Source: Sipunculus nudus
Lineage: Eukaryota; Annelida; Sipuncula; Golfingiida; Sipunculidae
Length of the DNA stretch: 64,000 nt
Reading direction: 5' to 3'
NCBI GenBank assembly: GCA_026874595.1
Contig: CM049311.1
Span: 77,948,453-78,012,452, forward strand
Shown here: in pieces, positions 1-11,363 of the stretch
Position numbering within the stretch: position 1 is the stretch's first letter
Layout: the number at the start of each line of letters is the position of its first letter
Notes under the pieces: model-generated
Database searches by the model: none
What the model was told of the DNA's origin: nothing
Seen by the model: the letters and a program-made list of their open reading frames with translations, nothing else
Translations under genes and position numbers: made by a program

Positions 1-117
1 ACACCTCACTCTATTTCCCCTGGCCACTCAATCCATGCCTCACTTCACCTTTCCTACTCTGACTTTGGTGGATAGACGTTGTCGCTTGTTGACTACCCAT
101 ATTCTAGTTTTTGTGTT
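1..117 (+). mobile_element. R1 element, 3' end only
   Basis: Matches the 3' end of the full R1 copy at 28865-30027, including ACCTCACTCTATTTCCCC, the subterminal GATTTTGGCGGATA-like motif (here GACTTTGGTGGATA), and the end ATTCTAG followed by T's. The element is cut by the window edge. Confidence 0.75.
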
Positions 118-205
118 GTGTGCACCAATGCCAGAAGTGCAGCAGTGATGTTTGTTTAATTGTTTCTTGTTCTAAGTGTTTAGTACTTGCATTGTTCATA
201 TACAT

Positions 206-507
206 GCAACTATTTTTGCACAGCATCCTTCTGTTTGTCTGCTGTGCAATATAAAATCACACATATACAAGCAGTGGTTTGACTTATCTGCCTTAAATTT
301 TGCATATGTATACAGCTTGGAAAGCTTTCTGAATTTTTTTGTAGGTGGCGCCACCAACATGCACCATTTCTGTTGCAGACAGACATGCTAATATGCAACA
401 CACCTGACTCTCCCCTTGCCACTCTATCCATGCCTCACTTCACCCGTCCTTCTCTGATTTTGAGGATACAAGCAGTCACTTGTAGACCACCCGTATTCTA
501 GTTTAGT
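206..507 (+). mobile_element. R1 element, 3' part (second copy)
   Basis: Carries R1 internal sequence (TTTTTGCACAGCATCC, the palindrome GGTGGCGCCACC near 347) and then the R1 3' end, finishing CCGTATTCTAGT. Its lack of a 5' end shows it is truncated. Two open frames on opposite strands here are by-products of the repeat. Confidence 0.7.
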
Positions 508-727
508 ATATATTTGGCTGAAAATCCCTATAAACTCCTATATTTTAGTATATTTGGATAAAAATTCATATAAATTCCTATATTTTAGTATATAATTGGC
601 TGAAAATTCCCACAAACTCCTATATTGTAGTATATAATTGACTAAAAATTTATATAAAACTCCTATGTTTTAATATATATTTGGCTGAAAATACATATAA
701 ACTCCTTTATTTTAGTATATATTTCGC
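504..727. repeat. Minisatellite, about 5.3 units of 42 bp
   Basis: Units begin TAGTATATATTTGGCTGAAA and contain a run like ATAAACTCCTATATTT. Starts fall near 504, 546, 586, 628, 670 and 713, giving 40-43 bp spacing. The array abuts the end of the R1 fragment, which suggests it grew from flanking DNA after insertion. Confidence 0.85.
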
Positions 728-1363
728 TGGTGGGAGCCCTTTGATATTAATCTGCCACACATTAATCATTTTTCCAATTTATTCTTTGACTTATGTAGTT
801 AATTGGCAGTGCAAATGGAGTTTCATTTAATATGATTGTAAGTTGAAACCAGTACTGAAACAGCAGTTTTATGATGATGCCAGCACAAGATTAATTTCCA
901 TCCACATTAACATGTTAAATGGTCATTTAGAGTTATTCATAATAAGTAATTCCTTCTCTTCAGTGCTCCTGTTTAATGGTGATTATACAATATTTTACAC
1001 AAACATTTGTTATATAAATTGTACAAGTTTCACTAGTTTAGTTCATGTAGTTTCCACCAGATGGCAGAAGCAATCATGCAGCCCTCTGAAAACTAATATA
1101 TATGGCAATTTTATCCATGCAACAAAAAATTTTGTTCTAAGGATTTGCTGCAGGATTTGTGGCAGGAATCATAACTCTACATGTTAGAAGCTTCTATCTA
1201 GCCACAAGGAGAGATCCAGGCAAGATCTTAGAATCACAACATTAGGTCACAGTGTTAAAATTTCTGTGAGCTACATGTCATTACATGATTTCTACATCTT
1301 TGATAATATATTTGACAGAATTATTCAAACTAGCGTGACAGACACTTTATTTGAACATTATTA

Positions 1364-4021
1364 GTTCACTCTGTGAACTTATGCCATGGCGCAGCGTCCG
1401 CCGTCCACCGTCCACTGTCAACTGTCCACCGTCCACCGTCTGTTACCAAATATCTCAACAGCCAAAGCAGCCACTTTCATGAAACTTTGCAGAATTACTG
1501 ATCATGGGATGGACATGCAAAAATAAGCTTATGGTGGCACCACCTATGTTGACTTACTTTCTGCGGGATGAAATGGTCTTTTCGACTTCTATCAAGATAA
1601 GTCATAAAGTATTAATATTTTGGCCTTCATATCATAGTCAACAGTTCCTTAGAGGAAGGGGAATAGTTTGAGTATAAATTCAGTCAAGTCATATTCAAGA
1701 TGGCATCTCTACGGAACTTCAAATTCTGTCGATCGCAAAATATGACAGCTTGATGTGTTTCTATGTATACATAATGTATTGTCTGTTACCAAATATCTTA
1801 GGAACTGCTGCAGCCTTCAGTTTCAAATTTCACAGGAATATTGATCATGTGACTGCCAGATGATTTTGAGCTCCAGGTGGCGCCAGCTGTGTTGACCTAC
1901 TTTCTGTTGGACAAAATGTTCCTTTCCACTTCTTTCAAGATAAGTCACAAAAAAGTATTGAAATTTTGGCCTTCATATCATAGCCAACAGTTCCTTAGGG
2001 GAATAATTTGAGTATAAATTCAGTCAAGTCATTTTCAAGATGGCGTCTCTACAGAACTTAAAATAGTGTGGGTTGCAAAATTTAGCAACTTGATGTGTTT
2101 CCATACAGGATGTATTGTCTGTTACCAAATATTTTAGGAACTGCTGCAGCCTTTAGTTTCAAATTCCACAGGAATATTGATCATGTGACTGCCAGATGAT
2201 TTTGACCTCCAGGTGGCGCCAGCTGTGTTGACCTACTTTCTGTTGGACAAAATGTTCCTTTCCACTTCTTTCAAGATAAGTCACAAAGTATTGAAATTTT
2301 GGCCTTCATATCATAGCCAACAGTTCCTTAGAGGAAGGGAAATAATTTGAGTATAAATTCAGTCAAGTCATTTTCAAGATGGCGTCTCTACAGAACTTCA
2401 AATTGTGTGGGTTGCAAAATTTAGCAACTTTTTGTGTTTCCATACAGGATGTATTGTCTGTTACCAAATATTTTCGGAACTGCTGCAGCCTTCAGTTTCA
2501 AATTTCACAGGAATATTGATCATGTGACTGCCAGATGATTTTGACCTCCAGGTGGAGCCAGCTGAGTAGACCTACTTTCTGTGGGAAAAAATGTTCCTTT
2601 CCACTTCTTTCAAGATAAGTCATAAAGTAATAATATTTTGGCCTTCATATTATAGTCAACAGTTCCTTAGAGGAAGTGGAATAATTTTAGTATAAATTCA
2701 GTCAATTCATTTTCAAGATGGCGTCTCTATGAAACTGTGTCCATTGCAAAATTTGACAGCTTGATGTGTTTCTATACATGATGTATTGTTTATTACTAAC
2801 TATCTTAGGAACTGCATCAAGTTACTGCTAAATAATTTGACCTGCAGGTGGCGCCACCTGTGTTTTCCTACTTTCTTAAGGTTGTAATGGTCTTTTCTGC
2901 TTTTTCCAAGATATGTCATAAAGTATAAATACTTTGGCTTTTATATCATAGTCAACAGTTCCCCAGAGGAAGAGGAATAATTTGAGTATAAATTCAGTCA
3001 AGTGATTTTCAAGATGGCATATCTACGGAACTTGATGTGTTTCTATTCATGATGTATTGTCTGTTACCAAATATCTTAGGAACTGCTGCAGCCTTCAGTT
3101 TCAAATTTCACAGGAATATTGATAATGTGACTGCTTAATGATTTTGACCTCCAGGTGGTGCCACCTGTTTAGCTACTTTCAGCAGGCTGTAATGGTGTTT
3201 ACTGCTTTTATCCAAAATATGTCATTAAGTATTTATTTGTTATAATCCACAAAAACAGTCTCCTCTAGGACCCTTGGACTGATCTTTCCAAAACCTGCAT
3301 ACTTGTTCCCTCACCTATGTAGTTGTAGGTAACAATGATGGAGAACCTTTCTGTGCAGTACAAACCTGGGTTTCTTTTATATAACAACCCTCAATCTCAG
3401 GAGTGGTTCAACATATTTAGCTAAAATTTTGCATATTCATAGATCTTGGACTCCTCAGACTTACACTCAAGACTGATGATGCCATCTGCAATCGTTTTCC
3501 CATGGCATCCCTGGTACATTTGCTGTGGGTGAAAATTGCTCATATCTCAGAAGTAGTTCAATGTATTGATCTGAAATTTGTCATGTCTATCCATCTAGGA
3601 AAGTTTTCTCGTTAACCAGACAGGTGGCGTCACCTACAATACTTTTTGCGGAGTGTCCAACTTTGCAATTGCCATCTGATCGTCTTAGTGTTTGTTCAGT
3701 GTATTGGGTTGAAATTGTGCATGTCCATAGATCTTCGTCACCTCAATCTTGTAAACAAGACTGGTGGCGCCATCTGCAATAATTTTCCTGTGGTGTCCAT
3801 TCATACATTTGCTTTTGGTGAAAATTGCTCATATCTCAGGAGTATTGGTCTGAAATTTGGCATGTGCAGTCATCTTGGAAAGTTTTCTCATAAACCATAT
3901 AGGTGACGCCACCTACCTTGTGCAATAGGACAATGTCTACTTGGAAAGGAATGAATGGTATTTTCACATTCATTTATTTTTTAATCACTTGCCAAATTGC
4001 ACAGTAATTCACAGAGTGAAC
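1364..4021 (+). mobile_element. R2: 2.66-kb non-autonomous element with perfect 14-bp inverted ends
   Basis: The left end GTTCACTCTGTGAA (1364-1377) is the exact reverse complement of the right end TTCACAGAGTGAAC (4008-4021). Both are flanked by ATTA (1360-1363 and 4022-4025), a likely 4-bp target duplication. Inside lie: a short CCGTCCA-rich minisatellite (about 1395-1440); six tandem units starting near TCTGTTACCAAATAT at 1439, 1782, 2118, 2457, 2789 and 3060; then, from about 3380, diverged units like those of R1. Most units carry a GGTGGCGCCA palindrome (near 1533, 1876, 2212, 2551, 2847, 3154). No transposase frame is visible, so it must move by proteins supplied elsewhere. It lies in the OTC intron upstream of 4419. 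The superfamily is uncertain. Confidence 0.8.
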
Positions 4022-4418
4022 ATTAGACCCCTGGGTCTCTTGTATTAAATTTCCATATCAGCTGGAGCCAAAATAAGCTTGAAAATTCAGTGAACATCAA
4101 AATTGTTGACAGTCAATTAATGATTGTCCTTAAAATGAAATGGTTGGTCTTAATTATTTTTATGAGGGTTTAAAGACAGCTATAGACACTTTCACTTACA
4201 ACTTTTTCAGTCATTTTTCCTTTTTCTCAGATTTGTAAATGTTAGCTCTCCTGCAAGTAACTGAGCTGTCCATTTGTAGGTAGATCACATTTCATGTATA
4301 TTCATGAACAGAATCACATTATTTCCCCTTTCAGTCAGATATAGATAAATACTGGTAATATTCATGTAAGCAACTCTCAATGCCAAATGGTTAAGATATT
4401 TTTATCCATAAATTTCAG
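4022..4418. other. OTC intron, 3' end
   Basis: AT-rich intron sequence between the R2 element and the first OTC exon of the window. It ends in a pyrimidine-rich stretch and a CAG acceptor. Nothing else is recognisable. Confidence 0.7.
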
Positions 4419-4568
4419 CATGGCACTCAAATGTCTTTCACAAATGACCCACTTGAAGCAGTCCATAAAGCAGACGTCATTGTGACGGACACGTGGATCA
4501 GCATGGGACAAGAGGAGGAGGCCAAAAAGAGGCTCAAAGACTTCGCTGGTTACCAAGTCACTCGCAAG
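4419..4568 (+). CDS. OTC: Ornithine transcarbamylase, third-last exon (partial gene)
   Basis: This 150-bp exon encodes 50 residues of the ornithine-binding domain of ornithine transcarbamylase, which makes citrulline from ornithine and carbamoyl phosphate (urea cycle; mitochondrial matrix in animals that use it). Visible motifs are TNDPLEA and [11 protein letters not shown]; the latter is the SMG loop that closes over ornithine in this family. The exon ends GYQVTRK. It is flanked by a TTTCAG acceptor (ends 4418) and a GT donor (4569), and both junctions are phase 0. From memory, human exon 8 is also 150 bp and ends at the matching lysine. No start codon lies here: the transit peptide and carbamoyl-phosphate domain must be encoded upstream of base 1. 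I found no other OTC exon in 1-4418. Identity is sure; the mitochondrial location is inferred from the family. Confidence 0.97.
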
Positions 4569-5660
4569 GTTTGTATCAGATAAGCTGATGATTAATCCTA
4601 TTTTAACAGCAGCTGGGAATGATAATTCTTTGTATTCTGCTCACAGATGAATTATGATTACATCCAGGTTTATGTAGCATCTCATGTTTGTTCTGCTAAA
4701 TCTCATGCTACTGTCAGAGTCAACTATTGTCATGATTACTTGTTAATATTTTCCTTATACATACAGGGCTCGAAAGTATTTTCCCAGTCAGGCAAGTAAC
4801 ATCTAGTTCTTACTCAGCCTACATACATTTTTATGGGTTCTGCAAAAATCTGTGATCACAGCTATGACCACAATTTTCTGTTTCACATGATTTGCTGCAT
4901 ATCTTATTGTATGTTACACAAACTTGTTCAAATGTTTGTTTGTTAATAATTTGTCTTTTCGTTATTTGAATAGATAAACCTACAGGTTATTGAAGATAAA
5001 GAGGTGTTATTGATATGATTTAATTTCTTCAAGAAAGAATATAGCTTACTGAAGATTCATGTCTTTTGGTATAGATTTAAGTTTTACTCTCTTCTGTAAC
5101 ATTTACCTGCCTGGGGCAAGCAGTTAATTGTTAATGTTGAGCCCTGACATACCTGCAGAATTAGTGCTACTGTTGTGAAGGGAGATTGGTCAAGTCAAGA
5201 AAAAAAAAACTACACAATGCAGATCTGAATAAATTTGATATCTTTGGTCTAAATTTTATCTTTAGGATGGTTGTTTACACTTATGTTCACACTCACATTT
5301 ATAAAACCATAGTGATACTGATACATGCCTTAACATGGAATACTTAAAAACAAGTGACAAACCTTCAGAGATTTTATTTATATATGCAAAACTAAAGACT
5401 TGACAGCTGAGAGGTCCTCCAATGACTACATAAGTCTTTCTTGATACTTCTTTGCAAGATATACATATGTAAACATGTGATGCAAATATATATTTTGTAC
5501 TGCATTTTTACTTGCCTGATAAAGTTTTATACTCTTTAGGGAAACTCCATAATGCCAGCTCTGAAAGTGTGACCACTGCCATTTTATCACAGTATTTTTA
5601 AAAGAGAAACATATACTGGTTCATAAAATTTGCCAATTCATAAAGCAAATTGATAAAATT
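4569..5660. other. OTC intron, unique-looking part
   Basis: AT-rich sequence with no open frame, RNA gene or repeat that I can recognise, apart from short A and T runs. Confidence 0.6.
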
Positions 5661-6385
5661 GACAAAACAAAGTTTTGCGGATACTATGATTTTTTACCAG
5701 GTTCCGCCGCTTCCTTGGCATTGGTATGCTGAATAGAACTCTGAGACCACTCGACAGATTTTTCCGAAACTTTACACCCTTATTGGGTGACATGTGAAAT
5801 GGTGCCAAATTATTTTGCGTTGACCTCTGACCTTTCCTCTCTCCAGTGCGTCCAACTGCGTCTGTTTTGACACCTTAACCCACATATCTTCGGACTTGTT
5901 TGACCAATCAGGCTAAAATTTCGCATAAATGTAGCCCTTGGATAGCTTTATAACATACACAGAAAATGTTGGCATCACCTGCAACCATTTTTGCACAGTG
6001 TCCATCTGTTCATCTGCCTTGGGATAAAATCACTCATATCTCTGCAGTGGTTGGACTTATCTTTCTGGAATTTAGCATGTGTATACATCCTGGATACCTT
6101 TCTTGATTTTATGAGAGGTGGCCCCACCTACTTTCACGTTCAGGCTGCAGACATCCAGGCTTATATCTCAGGACTGGTTTGATGTATACTCCTGAAATTT
6201 TGCATGTGTGTAGATCTCACATAGCTCTTCATTATACAAAAAATTGGTGGCGCCACCTGCAACCATTTTTGCACTGTGTCCTTCTGCTTGTCTGCTGTGA
6301 GATACAATAACTTATATCTCGGCAGTGGTTTGACTTACCTGCTTAAAATTTTGCAAATTATACAGCTTGGATAGCTTTCTGGAAG
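5661..6385 (+). mobile_element. R1 element, 5' part, truncated, in an OTC intron
   Basis: Opens with the R1 5' hairpin in decayed form (CAAAACAAAGTTTTGCGGAT), then CAGGTTCCGCCGC, TTTTCCGAAACTTTACACC, and the alternating R1 units with palindromes near 6116 and 6246. It matches 28874-29560 closely in order. The match stops near 6385 and LINE-related sequence begins soon after, so the LINE may have inserted into it or a deletion joined the two. Confidence 0.75.
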
Positions 6386-6419
6386 ATTAACTGCAAATTA
6401 ATTCTTTTTGCAAAAAGAG

Positions 6420-7735
6420 ACCAGGCCCTTGGTAATGTTGCCTAAAATAAAACGAAAAAATAACAAAATGAATATCATTCGGACTTATCAAATCAAGCAA
6501 ACATAGAGATAAACTGTACAAATACACGAGAGCTACAGCTACAGGTAGAACAGAATTTACAAACAAAAAACATCAACTTAATTCATACAACATTATTCTA
6601 AAAATAATATACATGAATCAAAGCAACAATACTACAACAGTAAAGTAAAAGATTAAAGTATAAGGATATTAAAAAAACATGGAAAACAATCAACAAAATA
6701 ATACAAAGAAAAAGAAAAATAGCCTCCCTGAATACCTCATTATCAATGGCAATTAAATAAATGATTCCAGAAATATAGCAAATCATTTTAATACCTTCTT
6801 TGGCAATATAGGCGCAAAAATGGCAAAGGAAATCAATGTAAGAATGATGAAATAAATTACAACAATTCTTAACTGCACAAAAAACTAAAATTGAAAATTT
6901 ATTAAGATTTAAACATATAAATGAAGTGGAAGTCCAAAATATAACCAATAATCTTAGGCAAAAAAAATAGTACAGGCTATGATGATCTCTCTAGAAATTT
7001 ACTTAAGAAAATTGGTCCTATCATAATCAAGCCACTATGCATTATTTTAAATCAATCATTAACTACAGGCATATTTCCTGATAAACTAAAAATAGCAAAA
7101 ATAACCCCTATTCACAAATGAAGAAATAAATTAATTTACCTGAAAATTGTAGGCCAATATCACCCTTACCAAGCATTTTAAAATTATTTGAAAAAGTAAT
7201 ATACAATCAATGATATAAATATCTTTAAACCACAATATACTTTATTATAACCAGTATGGATTAAAAAAAAAAACATTCAACAGAACGAGCAATATTAGAA
7301 TTAGCAGACAATAATATACACAAATTAGCAGTGAAAACACACCCCTCTCTATATACCTTGAACTGTCAAAAGCATGTGACACATCAAATCATAAAATATT
7401 AATTCATAAACTAGAATCACATGGCATTAAAGGAAAAACACTACTGTGGCTAATTAATTATCTAACAAACAGGGTGCAGGATGTTGATTTGAAAGAATAT
7501 AATTTAAAAAAATAACCTTAATACCACTGGACTACCTCACAGATCAATTTAAGGTCCCTTATTATACTTAATGTATATGAATGACATACAACATTGCAGT
7601 AGTAATTTTATTTTCTATGCAGATGACACAACATTATTTAACCCCTTAACTAATTAAAATAAACAAAAAGATCAAAACATCATCAACAATGAATTAAAAA
7701 AAGTACATAACTGGTTAACTGCAATCCTTGGCAAA
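6420..7735 (+). pseudogene. Decayed non-LTR retrotransposon (reverse transcriptase remnant)
   Basis: Conceptual + strand translation with frame changes gives the linker and reverse transcriptase of a Jockey/CR1-like LINE. Visible in order: a linker region containing NSLPEYLIING and FNTFFGNIG, then GIFPDKLKIAKITPIHK, NCRPI-like, FEKVIYNQ, QYGF followed by KKHSTERAILELADN, LELSKACDT, HGIKGKTLLWLINYLTNR, a decayed GLPH-S-L motif, and FYADDTTLFN. The catalytic aspartate of motif A (normally LDLSKAFD) is a glutamate here. Many stops and frameshifts show it is dead. There is no endonuclease domain or poly(A) tail, so it is truncated at both ends. It has the same orientation as OTC. An open frame of 116 codons on the opposite strand (6598-6948) is its shadow. 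Confidence 0.88.
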
Positions 7736-8130
7736 ATTTGGGTGTATTAGATGAGCTCAGAGGTCACAAGACATACAACGTGCATATGTGCACAATTTGC
7801 TGTGCTCTTGCTGTATTTTCTAATAAAGCTGGCAACAGTCCAGGCATTGTGTCTTGACTGGTAAAGAAAAATGGTCTGCTCCCAGCTTTTTTTTGACTGA
7901 GGACTTGTGAGCTCCTTTTGTAAAAATGCAGAAATCATACCTCAAATTTGTTTGGAAATATCAAATTGATCAGAACATTTGACAAAATGCTGTGGAGTTT
8001 GTTTTCTTTTCTTTTCTTATGTTCATACAGTGTACTTTTGTCAGAGTTTTAAAGCTGCATGATTTTTCTCTTTTCCATATTTAAATGTGAATGCTGTAAT
8101 TTTACTTTTGGTTTAATTATGTGTTTACAG
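7736..8130. other. OTC intron, end
   Basis: AT-rich intron between the LINE remnant and the HCLPR exon, ending in a T-rich tract and an ACAG acceptor. Nothing else is seen. Confidence 0.6.
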
Positions 8131-8271
8131 ATGCTGAAGGAAGCAAAGGAAAACTGGGTGTTCCTGCACTGTCTGCCCCGCCACGCTGAGGAGGTTGATG
8201 ATGATGTCTTCTATGACCCACAGAGGTCGCTAGTATGGCAGGAGGCTGAAAACAGAAAATGGACAGTCATG
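8131..8271 (+). CDS. OTC: Ornithine transcarbamylase, second-last exon
   Basis: This 141-bp exon encodes 47 residues. It carries the family's hallmark HCLPR motif, whose cysteine contacts ornithine, followed by [15 protein letters not shown] and [10 protein letters not shown]. The acceptor is TTTACAG ending at 8130; the donor is GTGAGT from 8272. Both junctions are phase 0. Compared with the human exon as I recall it, there is one extra codon (a Q in DPQRS, where human has SPRS). The open frame runs two codons past the donor to a stop, so intron retention would truncate the protein just after WTVM. The intron before it (4569-8130) is 3562 bp and holds an R1 fragment and a LINE remnant. Confidence 0.97.
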
Positions 8272-9353
8272 GTGAGTTAAAAATTGTGGAAGTTAATTTG
8301 TAAATGACATGGTCTGAGAGCATTGTCAAGACATGTTTTATTAATAACATTTGTGAAATGAAATAAGTAGCAAGGCTAAAATGAGATGCATAATGATAGG
8401 ATGGGTAAAAAGGGTTTTGTTCACCTTAAATATCAGTTGATTGTTCATGCTCAGCTAAGAACGTTTTATACTGCAAATGTAAACCTTTTACACCTATAAA
8501 TAAAATGCAATTATTTTTGGTTAAGTGAAAAAGTATTTAATGGTTATCAAAAGTATATGTACACCTTGTAATGTAATGTACAAAGACACAAAATCCACCA
8601 AATTTCAGACTTGTGGATGTGGCAGAATGTTGGTAATAATTGTCAGAACCCTTGGCGGTAACTTTTTTAAGAGCTCAGGCAGTAACTTTTGCCATTTATT
8701 ATAAGTGCTTTGATGTTTCATGAGAATGTTAACTAAACTTGATCCTTTAGTGCAAAATTTCAGGATTGTGTCCAATCAGTTAAGAGAATGAACTAGAGAA
8801 GTTTTGCTAGTCAATACATATATAGAATTTTGGAAGGATCCAGTAATGCAATGCTTAGAAACCTTATCTTCAGTTTACTGTGTTTGGCATTAACAGCCTG
8901 TTCAGTTTCCAGTTACCTCCTTGACATTTCCCAGAAAGAGTCAGGGAATATTGGCATCTAGTTTTGGCACAAAAATGTCAGGTATTCACATTTTTTATGA
9001 AGGTCACAACCTGATATTGGCATGAATATCAAGAAGGTGACTACCTTCCACATTGCAGTAGCAATACATGAAAAAAAAATTTAAATTTAAAAAAAAATGT
9101 TTTGTTTCTCTATTTTGCTGTAATAAAATGGTCTTAATCTATGTCAGTACACAAGAGAATGATAGATCTTTTCCATAAGACTGTGTGCTGTGCTAATGGT
9201 CATCAGATGTTTTTGTGTCCACTCGTCTGACACTGCAGTTCTTTTAGGTGAAACAGTATGTAACTGGAGACTCCATTTTGAACCTTGCCTTGACAGGATA
9301 AGATCCTTAATTTGTAATTCTTATTTGAGATATAAAACTTATGGTTGCATTTT
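8272..9353. other. OTC last intron, first third
   Basis: AT-rich intron with no recognisable exon, RNA gene or repeat. Confidence 0.6.
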
Positions 9354-10291
9354 ATGCCCCCACCACAAAGTGGCCGGGGCATATAGTTTTACCCATGTCC
9401 GTCATTCTATCATTCCGTCCTTCCCTCATTCCGAAATCAAACAGTTGTACGAACTTTTTTTCGCAATGCCTGCAGATATTGGCCTGATTTTTGGTGTGGG
9501 CAGATAATGACCAGTTACAGATCGAGTTTGCATTTCGTCCCAGTTGACCTACCTTTGACCGTTTTACGGCTCCTAAACTTAAAAAATTTCATGAAAAATA
9601 GCAATTTTCATGACAAATACACATGTACGGACTTTTTTTCGCAATACTTCCAGATATTGGCCTGATGTTCGGTGTGTGGGCAGATAATGACCAGTTACAG
9701 ATCGAGTTCGCATTTCATCCAGGTTGACCTATTTTCAAACGTTTTACGCCTCCTTAATTAGAAAATTTCACGAAAAATAGAAATTTTCATGACAAATACA
9801 CATGTACAGATTTATTTTCGCAGTGCCTGCATATATTGGCCTGATTTTTGGTGTGTGGGCAGATATATACCAGTTACAGATCGAGTTTGCGTTTCGTCCC
9901 GGTCGACTTACTTTTGACCGTTTTACGGATCCTGAACATTGAAAATTTCTTAAAAAAAAAATATGAACTTTCATGACAAATACACATATATGGACTTTTT
10001 CTGCAATGCCTGCAGATATTGGCCTGATTTTTGGTGTGTTGGCAGATATTGACCAGTTACAGATCAAGTTCGCGTTTCGTCCCAGTTGACCTAATTTTGA
10101 CAGTTTATAAATGTCCTTATATAGTAATGTCCTTATATAGTCACAACGCTCTTTTGTGTCGTTTTAAACACAATACTGCATGTATGTAGGTCTCCTGGCA
10201 AAATGCATGATTTTGAGCTGACTGGGCGTCATGTATCCCATTGTTCAAGGTTCCTATTCAGATGAGTGTCATGGCCCATGGGTCACTTGTT
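9354..10291 (+). mobile_element. R4: hairpin-ended element with four 180-bp tandem units
   Basis: The 5' end is a hairpin: ATGCCCC, CAC-CAC loop region, GTGG, CGGGGCAT (9354-9382). Four units follow, starting with GCAATGCCTGCAGATATTGG or close variants at 9463, 9641, 9820 and 10003 (spacing 178-183). Each also has GACCAGTTACAGATCGAGTT and GACCGTTTTACGG. The 3' end carries the near-palindrome TGGCCCATGGGTCA (10272-10285) and CTTGTT, almost identical to the 3' end of R3 at 30194-30213. There is no coding capacity. It sits in the last OTC intron. Confidence 0.8.
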
Positions 10292-11363
10292 AAGTCAATA
10301 CTACATCTCTGTTGTTGAATGTGTTTATGGAGTGCTATTTTAAAAAGAAAATCCTTGCAAACTTAATGCTGTAACATTGTAATTTGAGAAAAGAAAACAA
10401 TTAGACATCTTTTGTAACTTTCATATGACAGTCCCAGATCTTCACCTATTCCCCTTTAGTGGGTTCTCTGCTGTTTAGATTTCCCACCGATCATCCTTTT
10501 AAGATCAGTCTGTAGATCCCTGTCAAAATGAATAAGATTAGTTCCAAGCATTGTCAAATTTATGAGGAGATTTGTGGTAAGTAAATCTGCTTGTGGTAAC
10601 TAAAAATTGCTGCGTCACAGAACTTTTGGCATGGGTACCTTAAAAATTGGGGCATAGAAATGGTCACAACTTGGTTTTGTAATGGGATTTCCATCAGTTC
10701 TCTTGTACCTTTATAAGATTGAGAAGTTGCATTAAAAATCTGAATACATTCGCACATTTTTATCCCTGTTACCTTGAAAAATTTGGTTATGTCACTAAAA
10801 TCTAGTCAAAGTAATTTGACCCATAGTAAGGTACATCCTTGTTAGGAGTTGATAAACTCTATTGAAGAAAGATGACAGAGTCATTAATAATTTTAGCAGA
10901 AACAAACATGTTCAGCTATGGATAGGTAAAGAAACTGGTGTCCCCTTTTTATATGCTAGGGGTTTCGAATTTGTGATATTCACATGAATTTGTGAAAGGG
11001 AAGCCCAATGGTCAAAGGCAAATCAAAACGTAAGAGATTGCTATTATAAATGATATAAAAGCTTTTAAATTATCTGCCAACAATGAACAGTATTCTCTAC
11101 TCATTCGATGTTCACTTGGGTCCCCGTCAAATCGTTATGATTTGGCACACATATTAATTAATATAATAAGAAATATTCTCTGTATGGTGAGATCATGAAA
11201 ATGGAACCCTCTCTAAATAATGAAAGTGTGAAAATCGTGAGATTTTTACCTTGTGAACAACATTCTTTAGATGTATTTGAAATATATATATAAAATATAT
11301 AAAGATCAATCATAAAATAATGTGTAATATATTATTACATATATCTCATGTGTTTCTTTTCAG
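10292..11363. other. OTC last intron, 3' third
   Basis: AT-rich intron with no repeat or exon recognised until the TTTTCAG acceptor at the end. Confidence 0.6.

Noticed and set aside
3646-3906. 86-codon frame in R2
   Set aside because: It runs across two tandem subunits (the repeat period shows in the peptide) and has no independent support.
6598-6948. 116-codon open frame on the minus strand
   Set aside because: It is antisense to the decayed LINE linker region; the + strand translation gives recognisable LINE motifs and this strand gives only an AT-rich hydrophobic string.
8059-8280. 73-codon frame starting with a methionine at 8059
   Set aside because: Only 8131-8271 is the OTC exon; the upstream 24 codons and the last two are intron, as the acceptor and donor show.
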